From Larus michahellis (lineage: Eukaryota > Chordata > Aves > Charadriiformes > Laridae), in NCBI RefSeq assembly GCF_964199755.1, contig NC_133901.1, positions 21,609,583 through 21,673,582 of the forward strand: 64,000 bases of DNA, in the 5' to 3' direction. How positions within the stretch are numbered: position 1 is the stretch's first letter; each line of letters begins with the position of its first letter. A model generated the notes under the pieces. It searched no databases. It saw only the letters and a program-made list of their open reading frames with translations, and had not been told where the DNA came from. This document shows positions 1 to 12,466 of the stretch, piece by piece. The translations under genes were made by a program, and so were the position numbers.

Positions 1-881
1 CTGGTTGGTCGTCAGCCTCTCGGCAGCAGATGGAGTCTTTGTGTCAAATCGAGTGACTGAATTTCATTTATTTGTATTTTGGGTCGGTTTATTTTTTTTC
101 AGAAAAACATCCTTTGCAGACTGAAAGGAGCCCACCAGCCCGCTCAGTTCCAGGATTTGAATGAGTGGATTAAGGGCTAATATGTTAAGCTTATTCTTCA
201 CCAAATGCGTGTTGGGTTTTTTTTTTTTTCCTTCTTAAATGTTGATTTATTTCAGTGCTTCTTTCCGTGTTCATAGCCAACTCAGAGAGGGAATTAAGCA
301 AAAGCAGCTTCGCGAGAAGATGATTAAACCTGAAGTGTCACAGGGAAGAGCGGTCCTGACGGCTCTAATGGCTGGGCTGCGGTTCCAGCCCAGACGTTGA
401 TTTCCCAGTCCCAGCCCGCTGCTCAGGTCTATCGATCCCGCCTCTGGTCAGGCTCTGCGGCTGTCGCCTTCCCCTCCGGTGACCTGAGGCTGCAGTTCAG
501 CCTCGGGCGTCACTTGCACAACGTGCTGTGCCTTTTCTTCTGTAAGGTCTTTAGCACTAACACGGGTTTTGCAGGTGGGCGTTGTGGGGGAAAAACGCTG
601 CAAATACTGTCTGTTTGCCAGGTTTCCCCACACTAAGACTAGACCTTCACAAAAGTGGGCGCCACAGATAACAAAACGACCTTCCAGCAGGATTGCACGT
701 AGTCCATGTGAGTCTCGGGTCATGTTAATCTCTTTGGGAAAGCACGGCTCAGGAGCCACTTCCCAACGCAATATCCTTACATCGGCCTGTCTGCTTGGAT
801 GTTTTATTTCACATATATACTGATCTTAAAGTGGATAATGGTGTAATGTGTGTATTTAATTTTTTTTCCCCTTTTTCACAG
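1..881 (+). other. SGPP2 intron, 3' part
   Basis: This is intronic sequence upstream of the first SGPP2 coding exon in the window. It ends in a strong polypyrimidine tract (T and C run at about 859-876) followed by CACAG, a good splice acceptor. I looked for the preceding SGPP2 exon, which should carry the conserved PAP2 motifs C1 and C2 (KWPRP-like and PSTH-like), and did not find it, so it lies beyond the left edge. No repeat or RNA gene was recognised. Confidence 0.7.
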
Positions 882-971
882 TATCCGTTCGAACTAGGCC
901 TGGTAGCGGCGTTTGTGTTTTCGACGCTGGTGTGTCTCAGCAGGCTCTACACGGGGATGCACACAGTCCTG
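882..971 (+). CDS. SGPP2: SGPP2 internal coding exon (sphingosine-1-phosphate phosphatase 2)
   Basis: This 90-nt, phase-0 exon encodes 30 residues beginning YPFELGL and ending TGMHTVL. It is bounded by TTTTTCACAG and GTAAGG. The protein is an ER-membrane lipid phosphohydrolase of the PAP2 superfamily that removes phosphate from sphingosine-1-phosphate. The exon holds most of PAP2 motif C3: SR, then five residues, then the catalytic-type His of SRLYTGMH. The closing Asp of the motif is the first codon of the next exon, so the active-site motif is split by an intron. One hydrophobic membrane segment (LVAAFVFSTLVCL) precedes it. SGPP1 is the main alternative; adjacency to FARSB supports SGPP2. 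Confidence 0.93.
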
Positions 972-1669
972 GTAAGGATGCCCGGCGCCACTCGTGCCTC
1001 CAGCTCCACTGACCTGCAGCCATTCCCATTTCCCGCTCTTCAAGTGATGCACGTCCTGCCTTGGCTGTGCCACCGCCGGAATATAGGAGTCATGCCACTA
1101 AATTTCAGGCTGTACATTCAAAGGCAGCTGTGAGGAAACCCTCAGGCTATTGCTATTTGAGTCTGCAGGGGAATTATTTATACCACTAGGGAAGCGGCGG
1201 CGCGCGTGGGTTGAGGAGCCGGGTGAGGTCAGTGCGGCATCTGAATTGTAGTTCTCTGTTTTGAAATTTTAATTGTGAGGAATGCACTTGGGCAACTGAC
1301 TGCTGCTCCTTAGCTAAGCCTTTTGTGCAATAGTATCACTGTTGTCAGTGAGAAATATTCCAGGCTGGTTCAGCCTGGGAGTGTCAGGGGAGGAATAGCA
1401 GGTTGGTGAGTCACGGCGACGGCCGGCGGAGAGGGGAGGAGAAGGTAAAACCTGACAAGTGAGCTGCCCTTGGGGGACTGGGGGACAGCGAGGCTCGTGT
1501 TACCATCCAGGGATGTGGCACTTAAAAAAAATATATTATGACAAGCTTCTTGTTTTCAGCTGGTGGGAAATTCGTTCTTAAAGGATTGAGATGCATGAAT
1601 ACTTCATCTGAAAATAATAGTAAAATATCAGTGACTTTATATGACGGACTCATTGGGCACAGTTGTTTC

Positions 1670-2415
1670 ATAGAATCATAGAATGTGTTGGGTTGGGAGG
1701 GACCTTTAAAGGCCATCTAGTCCAACCCCCCTGCAGTCAGCAGGGACATCTGCAACTAGATCAGGTTGCTCAGAGCCTCATCCAGCCTGGCCTTGAATGT
1801 CTCCAGGGATGGGGCCTCCACCACCCCTCCGGGAACCTGTTCCAGTGTCTCACCACCCTCAGTGTAAAGAACTTCTTCCTAATGTCTAATCTAAACCTAC
1901 CCTGCTCTAGTTTAAACCATTGTCCCTCGTCCTATCGCTACATGCCCTTGCAAACAGCCCCTCCCCAGCTTTCTTGTAAGCCCCCTTCAGGTACTGGAAG
2001 GCTGCTGTAAGGTCTCCCCCAAGCCTTCTCTTCTCCAGGCTGAACAACCCCGACTCTCTCAGCCTGTCCTCATAGCAGAGGTGCTCCAGCCCTCGGATCA
2101 TCTTCATGGCCTCCTCTGGACCCTCTCCAGCAGGTCCATGTCCTTCTCGTGCTGAGGGCTCCAGAGCTGGACACAGCACTCCAGGTGGGGTCTCACCAGA
2201 GTGGAGCAGAGGGGGAGAATCACCTCTCTGGGTCTGCTGGCCACGCTTCTTTTGATGCAGCCCAGGATGCGATTGGCCTTCTGGGCTGCAAGTGCACATT
2301 GTTGTCTCATGTCCAGCTTTTCATCCACGAGTACCCCCAAGTCCTTTTCCACAGGGCTGCTCTCTATCACGTCATCCCCCAGCCTGTATTGATAATGAGG
2401 ATTGTTTAGAGATGC
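1670..2415 (-). mobile_element. CR1 LINE, 5'-truncated copy
   Basis: The plus strand opens with the reverse complement of the CR1 3' tail (CATAGAAT repeated, then a GGTTGGGAGGGACC-like block), so the element lies on the minus strand. Reading down the minus strand, the conserved C-terminal part of the CR1 reverse transcriptase is recognisable: [55 protein letters not shown], and after a frameshift [16 protein letters not shown]. The 5' part of the LINE is missing, as usual for CR1. The upstream limit near 2415 is where similarity fades and is approximate. It is antisense to SGPP2. Confidence 0.93.
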
Positions 2416-4982
2416 CAGCCCTGCTTGAAGAACAGATTTCAGCGTGGCTCTGATCAGGCAGTAGCTGGTTCCTTCCCGACAAGAGGAAATGCTGTTGATC
2501 TGCTCCACAGAGAGGTGAGAGGGGGTGGTCCAGCTTCCCAAGTACGGATAAAATCTCCCGGCTACTTCCCCACAGGAATTTGATACACATTGTTGGTTGG
2601 TTGCACATGCACAAATAATTGCATTTTTTTACTAAGTAATAATTATGTTTGTTATAATAAGGAGGCTTGATGAATGTAAGAAAGGGAGCTCCTATGAGAT
2701 TAAGGTTAGCTATAAAATATAGCTTGACCTTTCCTTCCAGGCCTAGTGGATCAAAACAGTATCTTAAATGGAAGCTGGAGACACCCTTTCTTGGCTAGTG
2801 ACCTTAAGTCAATCTGTAAAAATTCTTCACATACTTCCCTTGCTGCTCCATTGCAATGAAAGACTCCTCTAAATTTAGATGGATTTTAGGCTAAAGAAGA
2901 AAAAGCCCTTTGTACCTTTGACACGATAAGGAAGGGCTTTAAAATAAAATAAAAAAAAAAAGCTCTGTAGTTGAACTGTGAGCAATGCTGCCTTTCAAAA
3001 GGGCAAAGGGGCTTTGGTGGGGTCTTCACTCCGTGCCTGCCACGGTGGGGACGGAGCTGGGGAGATGCCTGGTGATCACGGCTGTGATCACGGTGGTGCC
3101 CAAACACAACCCCGCTCTCTGTGGCACCTTCCCTCCCACCTGCAGGGACAGGTTCTGGTGTCCTACCTGCAGTGACAGGGTTCTCCCTGGGGAAGAAGGG
3201 CAGTTCGGAGCCATTTGCCGCACTTCGAGGGATGGCTCCCTCCCTGAGCTGCCCGAGCTGCCGCAGGGCCCAGGCGCAGTGCCCTCTCAGCCAAGCACCA
3301 ACCAAAATGGCCTCTGGCTAATGAATTCTTAACCGAGGTCTTAATAGAAAATGAATACCGACAGGATAGAATTACATATTAAACGATCATAATATTTTAG
3401 TAAAGCAAATGAACAGGTAAAATACATCCACCGAATTAACGTAACTGAATTTTTCCTGTTCGAGGAAGCAGAGAAGGGTGGCAGGGTGGCTGCACCGTGC
3501 TCTGCTGCAGCTGGAGCTGGAGCTCCGCTGCGGGGACTCATCTTCTGTAGCCCCAGCTCTACAAATCAGTCTGTATTTTGGCGCTGTGGGCGTTGCTTCT
3601 GCATCAGGAGCCGCTCAAAAAGCACAGTCGTGTCAGTAGAAGAGACGTTACAATTAAAGACCTTCTGGAGATGCACTGAGCCGGTACGAGAGCTATCTGC
3701 ATCGTTACAGCCGGATCAGAATGAATACTGTGATTAGGGAAAAGGGAATAAACACCCGTTGCCTGGGCTGTTACCAGGAGAGCGTCACCCAGCCGGAGAA
3801 AGGGATGGAAGCACTTGCACTGCTGAGAGATAATTTAATTACAGCAAACCGCCTTCACCACCGTGACAGAAGAATATCCCATGTTTGTGGAGAAGCAGGA
3901 GGAAGGCAGGGTTCTTCCTTTTAGGTCTTAAATGATGGAGTCTGAGGAGGTGGTGAAGAGAGAATCTGGAGTTACTTGGAAAGGGCAAAGCAAAAATTTG
4001 GACATGTCTTGAAGCAAAGAACCTGTAACATTTTAGGGGTTATTTTTAAGGAACAAGAAGCAATTGGAGACACTGGGACCGGTCTTTTTTGTTGTTTGGT
4101 TTTTTTTCCCCAGATAATTGTATTTTTACTCCGCATCCTAAAACTTTGGCCCAGTTTTTGATCACTGCCTCAGTGAGATTAACAAGTTTTTCTGTCCCCC
4201 CGCTGCTGAAGCATGTCTGGTTCATCTCGTATTTGAAACGATGAGCGACGGCGTTCATATGAGTACCCAGTATTCCAAAAAGATGTGAGCAAGGTCATCG
4301 CAAATCCTGTTGGGAAGAAATTCACCAGCCGAGGGCCGCCCCCGGAGCAGGGGCAGGAGGGGAGGCTTTTAGCCTTCTTTTAACCCTTCAGCAGTCAGAA
4401 TTTCTTAATGCACCAAGCGGATGGGTTTGGCACTCGCTGTGGCGGCAGCAGAAGAGGGTGTCCCCTGTGTCCAGCCAGCGGCGGGGGCTTGGGGATGTCA
4501 CTCCAGAGCCACAGCCGACCTTGTGACAGGCTTATTGGTACCGCAGCTTCCCACCGGGGCTGCCCCGAGCCAGAAGCAATGATGCCCTGTGCCGGCCCGT
4601 GTGGGCAGTAGGATATAGGGAGAAATCAAAAGATCACTTTTTATGACCAAAAAGAAACCTGAAAGTTGTTTCTCTAAAAGTAAATTGTTTTGGTTTTTTT
4701 TTCCCCTGAGTTATATCAACTCAGTGCTGATGCATTTATTGCTGATCACAGCACCCTCAGGGAAGGGTGCTCTGTAACCCCCACCCTCCTCCTTTGCTGC
4801 ATCTCGGGTTTTTTAACACCACCATTAATCCTGAAATTATCCTAAATATTTTAAAGCTGATAACCGAACAGCGTATTGGCATCACTTTACGCACAGTGGC
4901 AGTACAGTCCTGGCGGGATGAAGCAGAGTAGCCTTCAGGAGTGGAAGGCAAGTAAGAGATTTCTGTTGAGGAGAGCGAGTAG

Positions 4983-5140
4983 CATAGAATCATAGAATCG
5001 CCTAGGTTGGAAGGGACCTTTCAGATCATCTAGTCCAACCATCAACCTAACTCTGACAAAACCACCACTAAACCATATCTTTAAGCACTATGTCTACTCA
5101 TCTTTTAAATACCTCCAGGGGTGGTGCCTCAGCCACCTCA
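4983..5140 (-). mobile_element. CR1 LINE 3'-end fragment
   Basis: The sequence starts with tandem CATAGAAT units followed by GGTTGGAAGGGACCTTTCAG and ATCATCTAGTCCAACC, the antisense of a CR1 3' end. Similarity continues through the ACCTCCAGGGGTGGTGCCTC block and stops near 5140. The internal spacing differs from the copy at 1670, suggesting another CR1 subfamily. It is antisense to SGPP2. Confidence 0.9.
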
Positions 5141-6321
5141 CATGAAATGGAAGTGTGAAGGGAATTCGGGCAGTAAGTGACCATATACAAGACAGAATAG
5201 GAAAAGTGTTATTTTTGCTTTGGTTGGTAATCACAGGGAAGATGCTCGAGTGCCACCGTGTTTGGGGTGCTGGTTCAATATTCTGGGGGTATTTTGTGAG
5301 CGTGTGCCATTCCAACCGTAGTTTCAATGGGAGGAGCATAGGAGGGTCTTGCCTTCAGAAAGCCAGACCGCATGCTTTTGCAATCCTAAAAAACCATAAA
5401 TCATGCTCTAAGACCTTGGGAAACAAAAAAAACCCATCCCAGCACAAGAAGGGCAGCGGAGGTGCCAGTACCCATGGAGCATGCTCCCTTGGTGATGGGA
5501 AGAAAGCATCCTTCCCTGCATCCCAGCCATTGCCTGCAGCTGGATGTTCACCTCCATTGTTTCTCCTTATGTGTCTGTAGCTCAGGAAAATAACCTGAAG
5601 GTCTTGCAGCGTTAGAAACCTGATACTGGCCCATTCTTTAGGCAGCAAACCCAAATGACGGCTCTCTAGCTAAAATCGATAGGAGCAAGGCCTCCCTTGT
5701 GTGGAAGCTGGGGAGATGCTGGTGGCTGTGGGGAGGCAGGGGGATGCTGTGCGGGAGTGGGGCCGAGCGGTGGGGGGGAGCTTTTTTGGGAGGGATGGAG
5801 ACTGTGGAGGAGTTGTCTGTGCCAAAGGGAGCTGGAGCGTCCCAGCAGGGAAATGTGGGGTTTTAAGCTTTGCCAGTAGTGCTGCACCTTGAGCAAAATT
5901 TGTGCCTGCCCTCATTTAAAAATTCCTTTATAATTGCGGGTTTGGCAAGAAGCTAATCTGTTTACACAGGCAGACAGGCAAGAATGTGCTTCCTGGGAGT
6001 GCTAACAGCAGCTCCACCGCCGGGAAAAGCTAAGGTCCCGCTCCTGCGTGCGCAGTCGGGAGAGTGCAGAACAGCAGTTTTTCTCACAGAAATCAGAGCC
6101 ATCCCTCTTCTTCCCATCTTCTCCTTATTTCAACAGGCGAGGGGGGAGGAAATCATAAATTCTGCTCTGCTAAATGTCTTTGTAAAGTGTTGGTCTTGAA
6201 TTTGCCCACCCCTTCTGGCTGTTCAGAAAATTAAACCTCTGCCCGTGCCTACCAGAACCAAAGGGAGTCACTGCTGACGGCCGCAGCTGGGCATGTCCCA
6301 CGCTCTCCAGCGGCTTCTAGT

Positions 6322-6675
6322 AAGGAGTCTCCAAAATGAGAAGCCCCTATATTGGTGGACGGGGGAAAAAACAGAATAAACCGCCGGTATCCAGACTTCT
6401 TTGATTGTGCACCCCTGCCAGTAAAAAATTGTTGAGCGTGCAGCCCAAATATATGTATATTTACTTATGAATTATATACATGTCCTACTGTGCTGCTACG
6501 TACATTATAAAACATACACAAAAATTAGAAATTTAAGAAGGATGAGAAAGGATGAAATAAGCACTACTTTTAAAAGAAATATATATATATTTTATTTTAC
6601 TTATTAGTGGTGCAAAAAGCATTTTCTTCCCACGGCCCAGTGGGTTGCCTTGGACGCCGACTTTGGAGACCACTG
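6322..6675. mobile_element. Non-autonomous hAT (Charlie-like) DNA element
   Basis: The segment is bounded by imperfect terminal inverted repeats. The left end reads AAGGAGTCTCCAAA and the reverse complement of the right end reads CAGTGGTCTCCAAAG; nine bases (GTCTCCAAA) are identical. The CAGTGGTCTCC form is typical of Charlie-type hAT ends. The AT-rich interior has no transposase frame. I could not see a clean 8-bp target duplication, so the exact ends are uncertain. Confidence 0.55.
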
Positions 6676-8431
6676 GTGTAAGCCAGTGGTCGGGAGCAGA
6701 GCTGGTTGTCTGGGTCCTGCTTGAAAACTACAGGAGCCATGTCACTGTACTGGGGCTGGACGGGAGGAGAATAAAATTCAGAAAACCTTAATCAGGTCCA
6801 TAAATAGAGGCCACCTGCACCCCGGCCGGGAACTGCTGGAGTCAACTGGGTAAATCTGAGTAAAGCATTTGGTCAAATGTCTTTCATTGGAACAGAAAAA
6901 CACGTCAACAGCTTTTGGGTTTCACTCCTTAATTGAGATGTCAGGACTTTTTCTTCTAATATGAGGTGGACAAATAGCAGGGTGGGAAATGGAGGCACAA
7001 AGTGGTGATGGGATTTCTGGGCGTCAGTGCTGGGAGCAACCCCCAGCTCTTTTGTGTTGATGCCGTTAGTGTTGGGCCAGAACGTGCCTTTGTGTGTAAA
7101 GTTATCATCTAAAAATGGGTATCAAAAGATGGATTATTATGCTGTTGGGAAATATTGGCTCCTAATGGTATTTTACGTATTAGGCATCTGTGAAAAACTT
7201 TGTGTATTTCCGTGGCTATGCTCATGTCATGGATGAGGGAATAAATGTAAGGGGGAATTTGCATTAGGAATATGCAAAATGGCTCTGGGAGTTGCTTAAA
7301 ACCAAATGTGCTGCGAATCTCTTGTCTGGAAGTTGTAAACAGCTAAAGTTCAGCCATACTGGAGTAATGCATTTACCAGAAAGTCATTAAATATTTCTGT
7401 TGTGAAAAAGTCCCCTCGTTCCTGCCTCACCATAAATGAAGTTCTCATAAATAATTCATTTCAGACTGTGACCAAGCATGGTAGTAGTCAACTGTCATGA
7501 CTCGGTGAAAAAGATACAATCCTGAGAAGGGGATGTTTCTGCCTGTGATTAACTCTGGCTTTTGCAGGGTTTTTCACGGTCAGAATGCAAATTCTGCCGC
7601 CTCCTGAGCGACGTCGGGAGAGCCGCGCAGGGAAACTTGTTATGTTGCTTTTTACCTGGCTGCTGTCATACAGGCGGCTTTTGTTCAGGGTTACCTCTTG
7701 TCTCCCTTCCCAGCCGTGGGGCCGACAACAATCAAGTTCTCAAAACACCTTATTTGCCTCTGTTAATAAATTAGGTTTTAACTATGTGCTTGCCTCGGGC
7801 ACTTAACTACAAGCCAGATTTCAGAGTCTTGGGCAACAAATTTCTCTGTGGTGTATTCCTGCCCGGCGGTGCCTGCCTCTCCCCGCGGTCGGCAGGAATC
7901 GTGGCGCGCACACACCACGTCCCGCGGCTCTGCGGCTTTTCTGCCCCAGAGCCCGTGTTTCTGGGCTGGGTGGTTGTCTCTGACAAAAGACAGCATCTTC
8001 CCACTCATGCAAAGCAAGGAAGCGATAATCCTATTGATCTGATGAAATTGCTTGTAGGATTATGGGAGAGGAAGGGTTTGTATGAAGGCAGCTTGCCGTG
8101 ATACCGTCCCTGAGATGGAGTTGCGCGTGTGCCTTTGCCACTGAGGTTGTAGGTGGAGAGTGCCCTGAAAACATGGAAGCAGGTGAGGGGAAGATGTGAT
8201 TTAATAGATATGCTCACAAGGACAAGGTTGGGTTCACAGATTGTCACGTTTTGTTTAGCGCAGCCTTCAAGTTGTCCCTGTTGCAGGGACAATGCCATCG
8301 CTTGTGAATTTGGGGCATTCCTCCCGGGCTGCGTGCTCACGGGTGCACATGTTGGTCTTTTACCCATCACCTGAAAATTTCTGTTTTGCCTGCCATGTCT
8401 CACAAAGCTTTTTAACGTGATCTCTTTGCAG

Positions 8432-8977
8432 GACGTGATCGGCGGAGCGCTAATTTCAGCTGTGCTGCTCGTGCTCTTGTATCCTGCGTGGGACACGATA
8501 GATCACTTGCTGTTGACCAGTCCCTTCTGTCCACTGCTTTCCATAGTTGTGCCTCTTGTCTTATGTTACAACTACCCCAAACTAGACTATTACAGCCCTA
8601 CCAGGGGAGACACCACTACTATCTTAGGAGCAGGAGCTGGAGCAACTGTAGGATTTTGGTTAAATAACCAGTACGCCACGCCAGCCTACACCAGCGAAAA
8701 TTTTCAGCTTGGATTTCCTCTGATCACCAGTAAAATGCTGGTAGTCGTGCTAGCCAGGTTCTTTGTAGGCATCTTTATTGTTCTACTGACGCGCCGGCTC
8801 ATGAAGAGCGTGGTCCTTGGCATGCTGGGCTATCGGTACAAGTTTCCCATCGGCGACCTGGAAGCCCGGAGACGACTGGAAGTCGAAGTGCCGTATAAAT
8901 TTATAACGTACTCCTCAGTTGGCTTCAGTGCTACCGTGCTTGTGCCGCTGTTGCATGGGCTGTTAGGACTGATGTGA
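8432..8977 (+). CDS. SGPP2: SGPP2 terminal coding exon (sphingosine-1-phosphate phosphatase 2)
   Basis: The exon follows TCTCTTTGCAG and runs to a TGA at 8975-8977, encoding 181 residues. Its first residue is the Asp that completes PAP2 motif C3, spliced onto TGMHTVL from the previous exon. Hydrophobic membrane segments lie at about exon residues 3-20, 32-48, 62-78, 102-120 and 160-180. Family landmarks are the YYSPTR loop before a TTTILGAGAG helix, and EARRRLEVEVPYKF near the C terminus. The end GLLGLM resembles the human SGPP2 ending. With the 90-nt exon, 211 residues of an expected roughly 400 are in this window; the N-terminal half is upstream. SGPP2 in mammals is an NF-kB-responsive, inflammation-linked enzyme; no regulatory site for that is visible here. 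Confidence 0.95.
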   Translation, partial: DVIGGALISAVLLVLLYPAWDTIDHLLLTSPFCPLLSIVVPLVLCYNYPKLDYYSPTRGDTTTILGAGAGATVGFWLNNQYATPAYTSENFQLGFPLITSKMLVVVLARFFVGIFIVLLTRRLMKSVVLGMLGYRYKFPIGDLEARRRLEVEVPYKFITYSSVGFSATVLVPLLHGLLGLM

Positions 8978-11900
8978 GTGTGGCGCCTTCCTTACAATGT
9001 CATGTGTGACACCACCATTTCAGAGATGAGTCAACCAAGGCTGGTAACTTGACCAAGAAGTGTTTTGTGCCTTTCTGCACTGGCCTAAAATACCCGATTC
9101 GGAAGAGTCACGGGAATCGCTGTACACAAATAACTTTGGGTTAGAAAGTGCCGACCCATACTTTGTCCCATAATTAGAGACCCCTGGCCCAGATGACTAA
9201 AGGTGACAAGCAAAGAGTACAAAGCCAAAGTCCCTGCCAGAGCGTCAGCAGTGGCTGGTTTTGCTGGGGGTGTCGGGAGCCATGGCTGTGCCTCGGGAAC
9301 ACCAGCCCCGGGGCTCCCTGGGCTGCAAAACTGCTTGCCCGGCCATAGGGTTGCTCCTGTTGAAGAAGGAGAGCAAGCCAAGGCAGGGCTTGTGTTTGGG
9401 GCGTGGGGGAGCAAGCGGCTGGTGGGGTGGGCGAAGAGGCAGCCAGCCAAGAGTGAAGTGCCGTCCTTGGGGCATGCAGAGCCCTGTCTGCATCCCGCTA
9501 TCCCCTGGGGACCGGGGGTGAAGAGAGAGTGGCTGAACGAGGGAAGGTGATGTGGAGGTGGATGCTCTTCAAGTGCTGGCACCTTCCCGCTGTCGGGCTT
9601 TGGTGGGAGCGTCCTGCTGGCCAAGACCAGCAGTTTTCTTCAGCAGCCAGCATCAGCAGAGATCAGAGACGGCCACGCTTGGGTATAGCTGAGCATTTCC
9701 CTAATGAAATCTGGTGATTATTGTACTTGTCGCTTGTCATAGTGTCTTCTGATGGCACTGCCAGACCTGGCTAGTTCTGTGTGTATGGTTTTACCCACTG
9801 CAATCCCTAAAAAAAAAACCCACCCAACCCACCACCAAAAAAACCCAGCAATAAAAATAACAAACAAAGAAGTGAAACAGAAGAAAGAAAAATCCAACAC
9901 AAAACACTTTAAGTAATTTGTAACAAATTTATCTTGGATATTAATAAGGTAGCCTCCAGTAAAAGGTCCTTTGCCTGCATACAACTGAGCAGAGTTGTTA
10001 CCGCAATGTTGAGACTTGTGTTCAAACTGCTTAACTCTGATTTAGCTTTCCTGTCTAGGGGATGTGACAAAGTCCTTCCTATTGTGCAGGGGTGACAAAT
10101 AGTGTCCTTAAACCGCGTTGTGGAAGGAGCTGAGCGGTGACTCTGGTGACTACGACGTGTGGCGATGATAAGATGCCGTCATTTTCTGGTGCTGCACAGC
10201 ATTACAGTTGGTCTTCCATGCATCTTGCAATACCGTGTGTACACTTGTAGAATAGCAGTTGATGAATGTTCATAGGAGGGTTGTCGCTGTAACTCAGGCT
10301 GCTTATTTTAAAAAACAATATGTATATCAACTGTTGGACCGATGAGCTGTTGAGAAATACAGCGGTGAATGTGGTCTGCTTGGCTAGAAAAATGTAGCAC
10401 ACCATAACCATGGAGCTTCAAGCATGGCCCCTGTGCCTTTCCCTGCCAGAATGTACAGTGAAAGCCAGCTTTTTAACCATGTCCGCTCGACTTCTTGGCT
10501 GCAAGAAAAATTAAGCTGAAGAAAGTAAAGCAGGTGCTTTGCTGTCAGTTGACCGCTTGGAGAAATGTAACCCAGTTCCAAAAATGTAAGCTGGGAGTTT
10601 TAAAACCGGGTCGGTAGTCTCCAGAAGAAATGCAGGTGGAAATTTTAACCATTTTTCAGATTTGCCCAGGCTGCGGATAAACTATTTTGAATTAGGACTT
10701 TACCCATGCATGCAAAGAGCTTCAGCCAGTCTTTCAGCAGGGCACGTACCCGCTTACACCTGGGCTTTGGGGAGCACTGGGCTTGGGCCACCAAAGCCAC
10801 AGTGACCCGTCCTCCATCTCCATCCTGCCCACGCACCACAGAAGCACCGCCATCAGGCTTTAAACCACCTTTAAAATACCTTCTGTTAAGAGTGCTTTAT
10901 GATGTACAGCTGCAGGGCAGAGCTGAAATTGGGAAAATGGGACCAAAATTGGGAAAAAATCTTGACAGCACGCTGTTTAAGCTGTGGGGTGGGACCAGTT
11001 AGTCCCAAGAAAAGCATGGTTTGACGGGGACATTCCTGCAGTTTTATGTGTAAAATTTCTGTTCTGAATCACAGCTATTTTACGCTTAATGAAGATTTTA
11101 TAAATGATATAGAAATGCTTAGATTTATAAAGTATGCGCACAAGTATTTTTATCTTTTATAGTATTCACCTGCATGTGACTCATGCAATACATGCAACCT
11201 GTACTTGGTTCAAATTTTAAAATATACGTATTTTGGAAAATTTGGCGTTTCTCTGTTCGTTTGTGTCCTCCGTTGCTACTTGTACATGACTGATATAAGG
11301 GGAATGAGTCGCGGTTTAGGAAGCTTCCCAAGTGCAGCCGCCCCCCTCCCTTCCCCAGCCGTCCCGCTTGCGGTCCCTTGTCCCCTGCTCGCTCCAGCTG
11401 CGACCTTCGGCTGCCCCGGGCTCAGCAACCACAGCCTGCTTTTTTAAATACATACAAAAACAACTACTGATCTACTCACAAGTATCTATTACATCCTTTG
11501 CAAATGGAAATTTGTGAATTGCTGTGTTGTTAGTGATGGGGGACACTTCGGCATCTGGTATCTCCTTCACCTGCAACATCTACCTCTAATAGACTAAGCA
11601 GTTAATTGGAAGCTAACTGTGATTTTAAATTAACATACCCAATTATAGCATGATGACCCGTAAACCACAGAATATTTCATGTTCATTGAGGAGCCTAACA
11701 AGATTTTCTTGTCAAGGATGTGTGTGTTTGAAAGCAGGCAGGGCCATGTCCTCCCCTCAGCATCATGTCCCGCCTGGAAGCGGCATGCCCGTGGACCCCC
11801 AAGTGCCCACAGCTGATTGTGGTGAGCCCCGATTGCTGCAGCATCCCTGGGCTGCCGGGACCAGGCACGGGTTTCAGCTGGGCTTCGTGCTGAGGCTGTG

Positions 11901-12067
11901 CTTGTGGGATGATCCCAGGACCACAGCTGCTCCCGCAGGGCTAGGCATGGAGAGACAAGTCCTCTGACAAGGTAGGACACGTCAACCTTCCTGTGTTTCA
12001 TTAACCCGAAGCACCAGGTCCTCCAGCAAACCTACATGTGTCTTTCCTGCCTTTGGAAATACCTTTG

Positions 12068-12466
12068 ACAGGCTGAGAGAGTTGGGGTTGTTCAGCCTGG
12101 AGAAGAGAAGGCTCCAAGGAGACCTTATAGCGGCCTTCCAGTACCTGAAGGGCCTACAGGAAGGATGTGGAGGGACTCTTTATCAGGGAGTGTAGTGATA
12201 GGAGGAGGGGTAACGGCCTCAAACTGGAAGAGGGGAGATTTAGATTCTGTATCAGGAAGAAATTCTTTCCTGTGAGGGTGGTGAGGCACTGGAACAGGCT
12301 GCCCAGAGAAGCTGTGGATGCCCCATCCCTGGAGGTGTTCTAGGCCAGGCTGGATGGGGCTTTGAGCAGCCTGGTCTAGTGGGAGGTGTCCCTGCCCATG
12401 GCAGGGGGGTGGAACTTGATGATCTTTAAGGTCCCTTCCAACCCGAACCATTCTGTGATTCTGTGA
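12068..12466 (+). mobile_element. CR1 LINE, 5'-truncated copy
   Basis: Plus-strand sense CR1. It starts within the reverse transcriptase C terminus (AGAGAGTTGGGGTTGTTCAG, the [15 protein letters not shown]-like stretch), passes the HWNRLPRE-type block (CACTGGAACAGGCTGCCCAG) and ends with GGTCCCTTCCAACCC and tandem ATTCTGTG units at 12450-12466. The minus-strand open frame across it is only a shadow. Confidence 0.93.

Larger units (their letters stand above)
972..8431 (+). other. SGPP2: SGPP2 last intron (7.46 kb)
   Basis: This intron begins GTAAGG and ends TCTCTTTGCAG. It contains two antisense CR1 fragments (1670-2415 and 4983-5140) and a short hAT-like DNA element (6322-6675), listed separately. 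The open frames between them lack recognisable domains and look like chance ORFs. No RNA gene or further SGPP2 exon was seen. Confidence 0.75.

Noticed and set aside
9085-9624. 179-codon minus-strand open frame just after SGPP2
   Set aside because: Low-complexity Pro/Ser/Ala-rich composition with a competing frame on the other strand; probably SGPP2 3' UTR.
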